Shown: positions 1-8,132 of the stretch, piece by piece
Position numbering within the stretch: the stretch's first letter is position 1
How the letters are laid out: each line of letters begins with the position of its first letter
NCBI RefSeq assembly: GCF_003116035.1
Contig: NZ_LGQW01000015.1
Span: 4,785,279-4,849,278, forward strand
Direction: 5' to 3'
DNA: 64,000 nt
DNA from: Azospirillum sp. TSH64
GTDB lineage: Bacteria > Pseudomonadota > Alphaproteobacteria > Azospirillales > Azospirillaceae
Notes under the pieces: model-generated
The model's database searches: none
Told to the model about the DNA's origin: nothing
Seen by the model: only the letters and a program-made list of their open reading frames with translations
Made by a program: the position numbers and the translations under genes

Positions 1-864
1 CGGCATGCGGGCGAGGTCGGCCACCACCGGCTCGCCGCTGATGTCCTTGCCGAGCGCGATGGCGAGCTGTGCCGTGGTGTTGCGGAAGGCGTCGTGGTCG
101 AAGCTCTCGCGCAGGTAGACCATCTCGCGCACCGGATTCGGCAGCTCGACGCCGATGACGCTGCGGCCGGGAACGATGGCGATGCGGGCGGTGACCACGC
201 TCATCGAGCGGGCGATGTCATCGGTCAGGTTGATGACGGTGGCCGACTTGGTGCCGGGCGCCGGCTCGAATTCATAGAGGGTGACGACCGGGCCGGGGCG
301 GACATCCATGATCTCGCCGCGGACGCGGAAATTCTTCAGGACGGTTTCCAGCATCCGCGCGTTGCGGGCCAGCACCGACTCGTCATGCTGCTGCACCGGG
401 CGCGGCGGCGGGGTCTGCAGCAGCGAGACGGTGGGCAGCGAATAGACGGCGGGATAATCCACCGGGCCGGCCGGAGCGGCTGGCGCGCAGGGCACGGCGG
501 GGGCCGTGGCGGGGCCGGGGATGGCGGTTGCCGCCTCCGCCACCGGTGCGGCTTCGCACGGGGTCGCAGGTGCCTCCGCCTCCGCCGGGTCGCGCGCCTC
601 ATAGGCCCATTCGACGCCCGACAGGAAGGCGAAGCCGGCGACCACCGCCAGCGCCTCGTCCGACAGGTTGGTGGAATAGACGGTCCCGGCGCGCGGGGTG
701 CCGGGCAGAACCTCGACATCCCACATCACGCGGCCGTCGGGGCGCGGGTTCGGGACGAGATTGAACGGTCGGCCGTTCAGCGCGCACCACAGATTGAACT
801 CGTCGGCGGTCACCACCCCCGCCTGGGTGGGCGGGGCGGCGAGATGCGGCATACGCGGGCTCAT
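1..864 (-). CDS. FtsK/SpoIIIE-type DNA translocase, N-terminal part (cut by window start)
   Basis: The reading frame stays open from the ATG at 864 to the window edge (288 codons), so the C-terminal motor lies outside. The stretch from about residue 170 onward (ETVLKNFRVRGEI, then RPGPVVTLYEFEPAPGTKSA and DDIARSMSVVTARIAIVPGR) is the typical pre-motor alpha/beta region of FtsK, the hexameric DNA pump for chromosome dimer resolution and division. The first ~165 residues are atypical: no membrane segments are visible. Instead there is a compact domain (around DEFNLWCALNGRPFNLV) and an Ala/Pro-rich linker. The start codon overlaps the stop of the upstream PAS gene as ATGA, suggesting translational coupling. 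Family call is sure; being the principal FtsK is not. Confidence 0.85.
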   Translation of the reverse strand, partial: MSPRMPHLAAPPTQAGVVTADEFNLWCALNGRPFNLVPNPRPDGRVMWDVEVLPGTPRAGTVYSTNLSDEALAVVAGFAFLSGVEWAYEARDPAEAEAPATPCEAAPVAEAATAIPGPATAPAVPCAPAAPAGPVDYPAVYSLPTVSLLQTPPPRPVQQHDESVLARNARMLETVLKNFRVRGEIMDVRPGPVVTLYEFEPAPGTKSATVINLTDDIARSMSVVTARIAIVPGRSVIGVELPNPVREMVYLRESFDHDAFRNTTAQLAIALGKDISGEPVVADLARMP

Positions 865-1394
865 GCCGAGGCTCCGGGCTTCTGAACGGTGAGGGGGACT
901 GGACCGGAGGAGGAGCCACCCGGCAGGGGGGGACGTGCCGCCAGCTCGCGCGGCGTCATCTCGTAGGCGGCGACCAGCAGCTTGTCGATGCTGACGCCGT
1001 CGCTGGACATCGGCAGCACCAGCCGCTCGAAGCTGCGGGTGCGCCCGCCGAAGACCGCGGTGTGGACACGGGCGACAGGCAGCCGCTCGCGGCGCACCGT
1101 CTCGTATTCCGGCTGAAGCAATGCCCGCTGTTCCGGCGGCAGATCGTCCAGCGTGGCGCCCAGGCGCGACTGGCCGAAAGCGGTTGCCAGCGCCTTGCCG
1201 TAATAGGAATAGACGAAGGTGCCGGCTTCTTCCCCGATCACCTCGAAGACGGCGATGTTGTCCTTCCACGGCCGCAGGTCGGCCGGGGCGATGCTGCTGG
1301 GGACCGGCGGCCGGCCGGCGACGGATTTGGTGAGCCAGAATTCGAGCAGGCCGCTTAGATACGGCGTCGCCAGCTCGGTTCTTTCCTTGGTCAT
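861..1394 (-). CDS. PAS-domain protein (PAS_5-like)
   Basis: 177 residues from the ATG at 1394; a longer TTG-initiated form from 1475 is possible but adds a low-complexity leader. The segment from about residue 12 (LLEFWLTKS) through DLRPWKDNIAVFEV to YSYYGKALATAFGQSRLG has the pattern of the alphaproteobacterial PAS_5 family (DUF1850-like numbering not checked), small single-domain PAS proteins of unknown ligand. No output domain, signal peptide or membrane segment is visible, so any signalling role is inference. Its stop overlaps the start of the FtsK-like gene by the ATGA arrangement, which suggests the two are co-translated. Confidence 0.75.
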   Translation of the reverse strand: MTKERTELATPYLSGLLEFWLTKSVAGRPPVPSSIAPADLRPWKDNIAVFEVIGEEAGTFVYSYYGKALATAFGQSRLGATLDDLPPEQRALLQPEYETVRRERLPVARVHTAVFGGRTRSFERLVLPMSSDGVSIDKLLVAAYEMTPRELAARPPLPGGSSSGPVPLTVQKPGASA

Positions 1395-1547
1395 GACAAT
1401 CGCAGCTGGACGGGCGGCGCTCCCGCGGGATGGTGCCGCCGGAGCTTTCAAGAGCCGCCCGAACCATACCCGCAAGGGCCGGTGTGGCGCAACCGCAAGG
1501 GCTAAGCCCGTCAGGGACGCCGCACCCCGGCGTTTACCCGTGCTTCA

Positions 1548-2207
1548 TCAGGCCGCACAGGTGACGCCGGTGCCGCCAAGCCCGCAATAGCCGTTTGGAT
1601 TCTTGGCAAGATACTGCTGGTGGTAGCCTTCCGCGAAGTAGAAGGGAGGAGCCTCGCGGATCTCGGTGGTGATCGGGCCATAGCCGGCCTGGGCCAGCCG
1701 CTCCTGGTAGGCCGCCAGCGTCGCTTCCGCCGCCGCCTGCTGGGCGGGGCTGTGGGTGTAGACAGCGGACCGGTACTGGGTGCCGACATCGTTGCCCTGG
1801 CGCATGCCCTGGGTCGGGTCGTGCGACTCCCAGAAGACGCGCAGCAGATCCTCCGCCTTCACCATCGCCGGGTCATAGACGACGCGCACCGCCTCGGTAT
1901 GGCCGGTGCGGCCGGAGCAGACCTCCTCATAGGTCGGGTTCGGGGTATGGCCGCCCTGGTAGCCGACGGCGGTCACCCAGACGCCGGGGACCTGCCAGAA
2001 TTTGCGCTCCGCTCCCCAGAAGCAGCCGAGCCCGAGGTCGATGACCTCCAGCCCGGGCGGATAGGGGCCGGTCAGGCGATGGCCGTTGACATGGTGCTGT
2101 TCGGGAACCGGAACGGGTTGGCTGCGGCCGGGCAGCGCCTCCTCCGGCGTCGGCAGCGTCGCCGGCTTGCGCAGAAAATGCCCCAGCATGGTCGGGTCTC
2201 CCATCAT
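1548..2207 (-). CDS. msrA: Peptide-methionine (S)-S-oxide reductase MsrA
   Basis: 219 residues. Reduces methionine-S-sulfoxide in oxidised proteins, using thioredoxin as electron donor. The catalytic motif GCFWG is at about residues 61-65, followed by the family signatures VGYQGGHTPNPTYEEVCSG and GHTEAVRVVYDP. The tail GYCGLGGTGVTC carries the distal cysteines expected for resolving the disulfide, and the length fits the long MsrA form with an N-terminal extension. ATG at 2207 is taken; an internal ATG at 2189 would trim six residues. It is transcribed alone, divergent from the small sigma-1.1-like gene at 2357. Confidence 0.95.
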   Translation of the reverse strand: MMGDPTMLGHFLRKPATLPTPEEALPGRSQPVPVPEQHHVNGHRLTGPYPPGLEVIDLGLGCFWGAERKFWQVPGVWVTAVGYQGGHTPNPTYEEVCSGRTGHTEAVRVVYDPAMVKAEDLLRVFWESHDPTQGMRQGNDVGTQYRSAVYTHSPAQQAAAEATLAAYQERLAQAGYGPITTEIREAPPFYFAEGYHQQYLAKNPNGYCGLGGTGVTCAA

Positions 2208-2356
2208 GACGATCCGTTGGAGTGACCTCTTATGTCGGGTCGCGGCCGGGCTGCGGCAAGGTGGCGCCAGCGGAGTCGGCGTGCCGGTGAACCTTCGGGC
2301 TGTTTCGCGCGTTTGAGCTTGCGATCTGCTGGGAACTTGAAAAAAGGAGAGCCATC

Positions 2357-2815
2357 ATGGCCAGCACCACCGACGAGCGCCTGATCCAATCCCTCATCGA
2401 CCATGGCCGCCGCAACGGCAACCGGCTGAGCGCCGAGGCGCTGGGCGGTATCCTGCCCGTCGACACGATGACGCCGGAGGAAACCGCCGCAGTGATCGAG
2501 CGGGTCGAGGCGGCCGGGGTCGAGGTCGAACTGGACGATTCCCGCCTGATGCAGGGCCGGCCCAATCCGGCGCTGGCCCGGCAGACCGGCGACTATCACC
2601 GCGGCGACGGCGTCGTCGACATGGCGAACCCGGCCGCCCCAGCGGTGTCGGCCCCGGGTGCGGTGCCGTCGCGCCACGGTTGGGCCGACGACATCGCGAA
2701 CGGCCATGTGGGCCACCACAATGCCGTCCCCAGTTGGACGCGCAACGGTGTGGAACTGCTGCCGCTGGCGTCCGTCGCCCTGGTGGCGGTGGTGCTGATC
2801 GCGGCGCTCGGCTGA
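2357..2815 (+). CDS. Small protein with sigma-70 region-1.1-like domain and C-terminal membrane anchor
   Basis: 152 residues behind a strong ribosome site (AAAAAAGGAGAGCC). Residues ~8-60 (IQSLIDHGRRNGNRLSAEAL, then LPVDTMTPEETAAVIERVEA and AGVEVELDD) resemble region 1.1 of housekeeping sigma factors, the autoinhibitory DNA-mimic domain normally fused to RpoD. No core-binding or promoter-binding sigma regions follow. After a Pro/Ala/His linker comes one hydrophobic segment at the extreme C terminus (LLPLASVALVAVVLIAAL), which would tether the domain to the inner membrane with the N terminus in the cytoplasm. The gene stands alone, tail-to-tail with the TrmH gene 10 bp away. The domain resemblance is by eye; the function is unknown. 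Confidence 0.7.
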   Translation: MASTTDERLIQSLIDHGRRNGNRLSAEALGGILPVDTMTPEETAAVIERVEAAGVEVELDDSRLMQGRPNPALARQTGDYHRGDGVVDMANPAAPAVSAPGAVPSRHGWADDIANGHVGHHNAVPSWTRNGVELLPLASVALVAVVLIAALG

Positions 2816-2824
2816 AGGCAGCCC

Positions 2825-3670
2825 TTACCCGGCGGCCAGGGCATGGATGAGGATGGCGGCGGTGGCGGCGACGTTCAGCGACTGGACGCGGCCGCTGCCG
2901 GGGATGGTCAGCACCGCCTCGCAGGCCGCGAGCGTGGCCGGCGGAATGCCGTCCTCCTCGTTGCCCAGCACGACGGCCGGCGGCTTCACACCCTGCTTGC
3001 CGCGCCAGCCCGTCAGCGCGCCGGCATCGACGGTCGGCCGGGTCTGGTCCAGTGCCGTCCCGAACACCCGGTGGCTGGTGCGCAGCCGCTTCAGCACGGC
3101 CGGCAGGGCGGGGGCGCGCTCCAGCGCCACCCACTCGAACCCGCCCTCCGCCACGCGATAGGCGGCCTCGGACGGCAATGCCTGGCCGGGATGGTCGGAG
3201 ACCAGGACGCGGGGCAGGCCGAAGAAGGCGGCGGTGCGCAGGATGGCGCCCAGATTGTGCGGGTTGCCGACCCCGTCCAGGATCAGCAGCGGCTCCGTTG
3301 CCCGGCGCGCGGCCTCGGTGTCGAACAGCGGCAGCGTCCGAGGCGCCATCAGCGCGACCACGCCGCCGTGCAGAACCGTGCCGGCGACTTTCGCCAGTTC
3401 CTCCGCCTCCACCATGCGGTAGGGCTTGCGGGCCGCCGCCATCGCCTTGCAGAAGGCACCGACCGCCGGTTTCAGCCGCTCGTCGAAGAACAGGCGCTCC
3501 ACCCGCTCCGGCTCATGGGTGAACAGGGCGGACACGGCGGCCAGCCCGGCCACGCGGAACAGCTTGCGCGATTCGGTGGGCTCCGGGGCTGACGGTGCGG
3601 ACGAGAGGGCGGGGGCTGCGGTCCGGGAGCGGGCGCGGCTGGGATGGGGCGGGCGCCCGCGCGGAGGCAT
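2825..3670 (-). CDS. SpoU/TrmH-family RNA 2'-O-methyltransferase
   Basis: 281 residues. SAM-dependent ribose methylation of tRNA or rRNA by a SPOUT trefoil-knot enzyme. After a basic, Pro-rich N terminus there is a SpoU substrate-binding-like region (residues ~35-115), then motif 1 (LILDGVGNPHNLGAILRTAA), motif 2 (VVLGNEEDGIPP) and motif 3 (LTIPGSGRVQSLNVAATAAI), all intact. The substrate nucleotide cannot be told from sequence; the domain order resembles RlmB-like or TrmH-like enzymes. The start at 3670 is the first ATG, but the ~30-residue low-complexity leader means a later start is possible. Confidence 0.9.
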   Translation of the reverse strand: MPPRGRPPHPSRARSRTAAPALSSAPSAPEPTESRKLFRVAGLAAVSALFTHEPERVERLFFDERLKPAVGAFCKAMAAARKPYRMVEAEELAKVAGTVLHGGVVALMAPRTLPLFDTEAARRATEPLLILDGVGNPHNLGAILRTAAFFGLPRVLVSDHPGQALPSEAAYRVAEGGFEWVALERAPALPAVLKRLRTSHRVFGTALDQTRPTVDAGALTGWRGKQGVKPPAVVLGNEEDGIPPATLAACEAVLTIPGSGRVQSLNVAATAAILIHALAAG

Positions 3671-3703
3671 GGAGGTCCTGTCTGTCTGGAAGAGGGTGGT
3701 GGC

Positions 3704-4282
3704 TTACAGCAGCTTCACCACCAGGAAGCCGCCGATCAGCGCCACCGCGAACACGCTGGTGACGAGGGTCAGCCGCTTTTCGATGAAGGCGCGGATCGGC
3801 GGACCGAAGAAATACAGCAGAGCCGCGACCAGATAGAAGCGGATCGACCGCGAGATGATCGAAGCGCCGATGAAAACCCACAGCGGTAGATGCGCCACGC
3901 CGGCTGTGATGGTCAGCAGCTTGTAGGGGATGGGCGTCATGCCCTTGATGATCAGGATTTCCGCCCCGTACTCGACGAAGGTGTGGCGCAGCTGCTCGAA
4001 CTTGTCGGTCAGGTGATAGAACTCGATCACCCAGCGGCCGATCGTCTCGTACAGGAAATAGCCGATCATATAGCCGGCGATGCCGCCGACCACCGAGGCC
4101 AGCGTGCAGATCGTCGCCAGCTTCCACGCCGCCTTGCGGTTGGCGATGACCATCGGCACCAGCAGCAGGTCCGGCGGCAGCGGGAAGAAGGAGCTTTCGG
4201 CAAAGGACACACCGGCCAGCCAAGCGGTCGAATCCTTCGACGCGGCCTTGGCCATGGTCCAGTCGTAAAGACGCTTCAGCAT
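3704..4282 (-). CDS. YqaA-type DedA/VTT-domain inner-membrane protein
   Basis: 192 residues from the ATG at 4282, chosen because MLKRLYDWTMAK followed by AESSFFPLPPDLLLVPM is the usual family beginning. The upstream in-frame codons look non-coding. Several hydrophobic segments (LATICTLASVVGGIAGYMIGYF region, LLYFFGPPIRAF region, and a C-terminal SVFAVALIGGFLVVKLL) fit the VTT (SNARE-associated Golgi/DedA) fold, and the conserved acidic and proline residues of the E-SSFFP-PPD motif are present. DedA relatives act in lipid carrier recycling and membrane homeostasis; the role of the YqaA branch is not established. It follows the TrmH gene's promoter side and runs in the same direction. Confidence 0.85.
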   Translation of the reverse strand: MLKRLYDWTMAKAASKDSTAWLAGVSFAESSFFPLPPDLLLVPMVIANRKAAWKLATICTLASVVGGIAGYMIGYFLYETIGRWVIEFYHLTDKFEQLRHTFVEYGAEILIIKGMTPIPYKLLTITAGVAHLPLWVFIGASIISRSIRFYLVAALLYFFGPPIRAFIEKRLTLVTSVFAVALIGGFLVVKLL

Positions 4283-4426
4283 GAATGGGCCGTCCTTCGT
4301 CGCTGCCGTTGCGGTGCACGAGGCCTCTTTTAGGCGCGACGGTGCCGGTGCGCCAGTGCCCAATTCGACCGCCCCCGGACAGGGAGAACCCGTCCGGAGG
4401 CGTTAGCCCGTTCCAGTGAGGACGGT

Positions 4427-5005
4427 TCAGGCGGCGGCGGCGCCGGAGGGCAGCGCATTGGCATTTGCGGCTGGCACCGCTGCCGGAGCCTCCTCCCTGC
4501 GCAGCGCGCCGCGCAGGCGCAGCAGGTTGGCGGCGGCACAGAAGGCATCCGACGCCATGGCGAAGGGCGACATCACCAGCGCGTTGTGGCTGACCCAGAA
4601 ACCGCCGGCCACCAGCAGGAGAATGCGCATGCGGACCGCGTCCGATTGCCAGCGGGCAAGGGTGGAGAAGGTGATGCCCAGGCTGGACAGCGCAGACGGC
4701 AGGCCGGACCAGGTGAACAGTGCGATGGCGGCGACGCCCGGCACCGTCGCCGCGAAGATCGCCGTCTGCCAGCGGCTGCGCCCTTCCGGCAGCGCCGCCA
4801 GCGCCTGCGCCACCACCAGCAGGCAAAGCGCCGCGGCGGTGTGCGCCCCCAGCAGCACATAGTGGGTGATGAACATCAGGTTGGTGGCGGCCTGCCCGGC
4901 CAGCAGGGCACGGCGCTTCTTCATCAGCGGCCACAGGCACGAACCGGCGAAGGCGGCGGCACCGAAGGCGTCGGCGGCCGTGACGGGCAGGGGGAGGGAC
5001 AGCAT
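4427..5005 (-). CDS. YgjV-type small inner-membrane protein
   Basis: 192 residues starting at the ATG at 5005; further upstream the frame is Arg/Pro-rich and looks non-coding. The protein is nearly all hydrophobic, with about five to six membrane segments. LMKKRRALLAGQAATNLMFI followed by HYVLLGAHTAA is typical of the YgjV (Imp-YgjV) family of uncharacterised inner-membrane proteins. No catalytic motif is evident. A short Ala-rich tail follows the last helix. It lies between two other minus-strand membrane-protein genes, with gaps (140-250 bp) that argue for separate transcription. Function unknown. Confidence 0.7.
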   Translation of the reverse strand: MLSLPLPVTAADAFGAAAFAGSCLWPLMKKRRALLAGQAATNLMFITHYVLLGAHTAAALCLLVVAQALAALPEGRSRWQTAIFAATVPGVAAIALFTWSGLPSALSSLGITFSTLARWQSDAVRMRILLLVAGGFWVSHNALVMSPFAMASDAFCAAANLLRLRGALRREEAPAAVPAANANALPSGAAAA

Positions 5006-5259
5006 GGCGGGGGGATCGGCTCGGGCAAAGGCACGGCGGTGCGGCGCCGCGGCTGCGGCCCGTCCGGATGCCGGATGAGGTCGGGGGAAACGGGTTGTTG
5101 CCGTACGGTCACGCTGGCGCCGAGCTGCAACAGAGCCATATGTACGGTGCCTCGTCCCGCCGCACCATCGGACTTCCGGTTGCCCAGGGCTGCACGGCGC
5201 GCATGGAAGAAAAAGCGGACGTTGCACCGCGAAATCGGCATGTCGGGCGAACGGCGGGA

Positions 5260-6396
5260 TCAGGCGGCCATGCGCAATGGCCGTTGCGGTTCGACCATAT
5301 ATTTCCGGCGCATCTTCATGAACGGTTGTTCGATGGCGAAATAGGTCAGGGTGGAAAGAGCGATCGACGCCGGTAGAACCACGGCCGTGCAGACCAGCAG
5401 CGCATTGATGTGCGGATTCTGCATCAGCTTAAGAATGTCACCGTATTTCCCGATCTGCGTGATGACGATGAAGTTGGTCAGATAGATGGAATAGGAGATC
5501 GAGCCGATATAAGCCGTCATCCGCGATAGGGCGGGGGAACCGGAAATGCGGACGGACAGATAGGTCACAATGACGAGTGCCCAGCCGGCCGCCTCGACGG
5601 TGGGCCAGACTGTCTTCCAGGTGGCGATCACCGGATAACCTCCGGCCCGATGGAAAACCGTGATCATGGTCAGCATCAGAAGGATTGCGGGCAGGAAGGC
5701 CCGGCCGAGCCACAAGGCGCCCTGTGGAGTATCGTTGCAGCGGCGCAGCGCCACGGCCGCGATCATGCCGATCAGGAACTGATCGATGCGTCCGACGATC
5801 GTCCAATAAGCGATTGCGCGGGAATTCGCGCCGAACTGATCGGCGATGAGCCGATAGACGAATGCGCACAGGATCATCAACGCCAGTTGTCGGCATCCCT
5901 GCCGGTTCAGGATCGACAGCAGGAAGGGGAAGATCAGATAAAACTGGAACTCGACGGCGACCGTCCAGAACAGGCTGGTTGCTACCCCGTAGGTCGCCTT
6001 GTTCCCGGCATTCAGGAATGGAACCGCCATCTCGAGAATTTTGGCCGGATCGACGGCATCCGGCGTCATGGCGATACCGACAAGGAGAAGCCAGGCATAG
6101 AGAGGATAGATTCGGAGCAAGCGGTTCCGCAGGAAGCCGAAATAAGAGACTTCACGGCCGTTTGCGCCCCATGTGAAGATGAAGCCCGATAACACCATGA
6201 AGAGCGCGACGCCGGTGTGTCCCTCCACCACCATCGCCAGCAACGGGTTTTTTGTATGGACCCAACCTTCAATCAGGTTCCCACCCGCCGATTGTGGGAG
6301 GATCTGAAACGAGTGGTAGTATAAAACGATAAGAGCTGCAAATGCACGGAGATGGTCGAGCCGTGGAAGATATGCGATGTTGACGGATTTTTCCAT
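5260..6396 (-). CDS. Acyltransferase-3 family membrane protein (OafA/YrhL-like)
   Basis: 378 residues from the ATG at 6396; a TTG start at 6411 would add five. Starts with the signature PRLDHLRAFAALIVLYYHSF, continues with GVALFMVLSGFIFT and FLRNRLLRIYPLYAWLL, and contains about ten hydrophobic segments: the acyltransferase_3 integral membrane fold that O-acetylates or O-succinylates polysaccharides and lipids. The gene stands alone. Its composition differs from its surroundings: the 60 bases 5461-5520 are 45% GC by hand count, against roughly 70% around it. That suggests recent acquisition, as is common for surface-polysaccharide genes. The substrate is unknown. Confidence 0.88.
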   Translation of the reverse strand: MEKSVNIAYLPRLDHLRAFAALIVLYYHSFQILPQSAGGNLIEGWVHTKNPLLAMVVEGHTGVALFMVLSGFIFTWGANGREVSYFGFLRNRLLRIYPLYAWLLLVGIAMTPDAVDPAKILEMAVPFLNAGNKATYGVATSLFWTVAVEFQFYLIFPFLLSILNRQGCRQLALMILCAFVYRLIADQFGANSRAIAYWTIVGRIDQFLIGMIAAVALRRCNDTPQGALWLGRAFLPAILLMLTMITVFHRAGGYPVIATWKTVWPTVEAAGWALVIVTYLSVRISGSPALSRMTAYIGSISYSIYLTNFIVITQIGKYGDILKLMQNPHINALLVCTAVVLPASIALSTLTYFAIEQPFMKMRRKYMVEPQRPLRMAA

Positions 6397-6530
6397 TATT
6401 CTGCTTTTCAAAAATGTTCTTCGGGTTCAAAATCTTCTATAATGATCTGCGCGATCTTTTTCTCGAGAAATCTTTTCATCCATGAGGGCGCCGCCCTTTG
6501 CTTCGATGGCCGCCTGCATCGGGGCGCGGC

Positions 6531-6923
6531 CTATGTCGTGCCATCGGCATTCGAGTCTGTAGCCTGTGCCCGGCTCTCCGTCTCCGTCTCCTTCAGCACT
6601 TCGTCCAGCCAGCGCAGATGCGGCTCGGCGGCCTTGCGCGCCTCCTCCTGGGTCTGGCGATAGCGGGCGACCACCTCCTGGCCCAGCGGGGTCAGGCCGG
6701 CACCGCCACCCTCACGCCCGCCGACGCAGGTGCGGATCACCGGTTCGCGGAAGGCGGTGTTCATCGTCTCCACCAGGAACCAGGCGCGGCGGAAGGTCAT
6801 GTCCAGCGACCGCGCGGCGGCGGAGATCGAGCCGGTGCGGTCGATGGCCTCCAGCAGGGCGATCTTGCCGGGGCCGATGGCGCCCGACGGGTGCAGGAAA
6901 CGGACACGAAGGTCGGCAGGCAT
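6531..6923 (-). CDS. ModE-N-like winged-helix transcriptional regulator
   Basis: 130 residues from the ATG at 6923. The protein is essentially one winged helix-turn-helix domain: GKIALLEAIDRTGSISAAAR, SLDMTFRRAWFLVETMNTAF and the wing GGREGGGAGLTPLGQEVVAR match the N-terminal DNA-binding domain of ModE. The molybdate-binding MOP domains are absent, so it belongs to the short LysR-N/ModE-N group common in alphaproteobacteria, which often control molybdate uptake or formate dehydrogenase genes. No molybdenum transporter is in this window, so the target is unknown. A short charged C-terminal tail follows. Confidence 0.85.
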   Translation of the reverse strand: MPADLRVRFLHPSGAIGPGKIALLEAIDRTGSISAAARSLDMTFRRAWFLVETMNTAFREPVIRTCVGGREGGGAGLTPLGQEVVARYRQTQEEARKAAEPHLRWLDEVLKETETESRAQATDSNADGTT

Positions 6924-7071
6924 GGTGTTCCGATGCAAATCCGAAAGAGAGGGGAACAACCATGTGGAGGGCGACCCGCCGGTTCAAGCGACAAGTCGCG
7001 CAATAGGGGGAACCACCGATGGGATGCGCAATCGGCCGCACCCCTCCAGTGGCTTCCCTACTGTTCGGGCC

Positions 7072-8094
7072 TTATTCCGCTCCTGCCGCCTCGGCGAGGC
7101 CCAGGAAGGCGGGCAGTTCGTGGGTGATGACGTAACTGGGCACCGGTGCGAGGAAATCGCGCATCCGGCCCTTCTCCACGAAGCGCTTGCGGAAGCGGGA
7201 ATGGGTGAACAGCGTGTCCAGCTTCGGCACGATGCCGCCGGCGATATAAATGCCGCCGCGCGCGCCCAGCGTCAGAGCGAGGTTGCCGGCGACGGTGCCC
7301 AGCATGGCGCAGAACATCTCCACCGCCTCGACGCAATGGGCCTCGCTGCCGTTCAGGGCGTTGTCGGCCACCTGCGCAGGCGTGAGGGCGGCCGGCTCCC
7401 GCCCGTCCAGGATCGACAGCGCGCCGTAGAGGTTGACGAGGCCGGGGCCGGACAGCACCCGTTCGGCCGAGACATGCTCGAAGCTCTTGCGCAACTGGCC
7501 GAGCACGGCGCTTTCGCGGTCGCTGATCGGCGCCATGGTGACATGACCACCCTCGCCCGACAGTGCGGTCCAGCGGTTGTTGGCGCCCGGCACCAGACCG
7601 GACACGCCCAGCCCGCTGCCCGGCCCCAGCACGCCGACAACGGCACCCGCCTGCGGCGCGCCCTCGCCGATCTGGCGGCGATCCTCTTCGGCCAGACGCG
7701 GCACCGACAGGGCGACGGCGGTGAAGTCGTTGATGACGACCAGCCCGTCCAGCCCCAGCGCGTCCCGCACCCGGTTGACGGAGAACTGCCAGACCAGATT
7801 GGTCATGGCGATGCGGTCGCCGGTAACCGGCCCGGCCACCGCGAAGGCGCCGCGCCGCGGCCGGCCGGGAGTGCCGACCGCCGCCAGCCCGACCGCCGTC
7901 AGGTAAGCGGTGGCCGCATCCTCGATCGAGGCGTAATCGGCACAGCGCAGCACGCGGGTGTCGCGGACGATGCGTCCGTCGATCAGGCCGAAGCGGGCAT
8001 TGGTGCCGCCGATGTCGGCAACCAGAATGGGGGCCAGAATGGGAGCAGCGTTACCGGCGGTGCCGGGAATGGCGGGGGAGAGGTCGGCGGCCAT
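7072..8094 (-). CDS. glk: Glucokinase
   Basis: 340 residues. Phosphorylates glucose with ATP to glucose-6-phosphate. Seen: the phosphate-binding loop VADIGGTNARFGL (residues ~25-37), INDFTAVALSVP, the second nucleotide motif LGPGSGLGVSGL, SGEGGHVTMAP with the catalytic-region Glu/Gly/His, and the late GGIYIAGGIVPKL motif of the bacterial glucokinase (Glk/ROK-superfamily) group. It lies 38 bp downstream of otsA on the same strand, so the pair is probably one transcript. Glucose-6-phosphate made here is one of the two OtsA substrates. Confidence 0.93.
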   Translation of the reverse strand: MAADLSPAIPGTAGNAAPILAPILVADIGGTNARFGLIDGRIVRDTRVLRCADYASIEDAATAYLTAVGLAAVGTPGRPRRGAFAVAGPVTGDRIAMTNLVWQFSVNRVRDALGLDGLVVINDFTAVALSVPRLAEEDRRQIGEGAPQAGAVVGVLGPGSGLGVSGLVPGANNRWTALSGEGGHVTMAPISDRESAVLGQLRKSFEHVSAERVLSGPGLVNLYGALSILDGREPAALTPAQVADNALNGSEAHCVEAVEMFCAMLGTVAGNLALTLGARGGIYIAGGIVPKLDTLFTHSRFRKRFVEKGRMRDFLAPVPSYVITHELPAFLGLAEAAGAE

Positions 8095-8132
8095 GGATCC
8101 GGATCTGCGCTGTTGGTGGGCCGAGCGGATGC

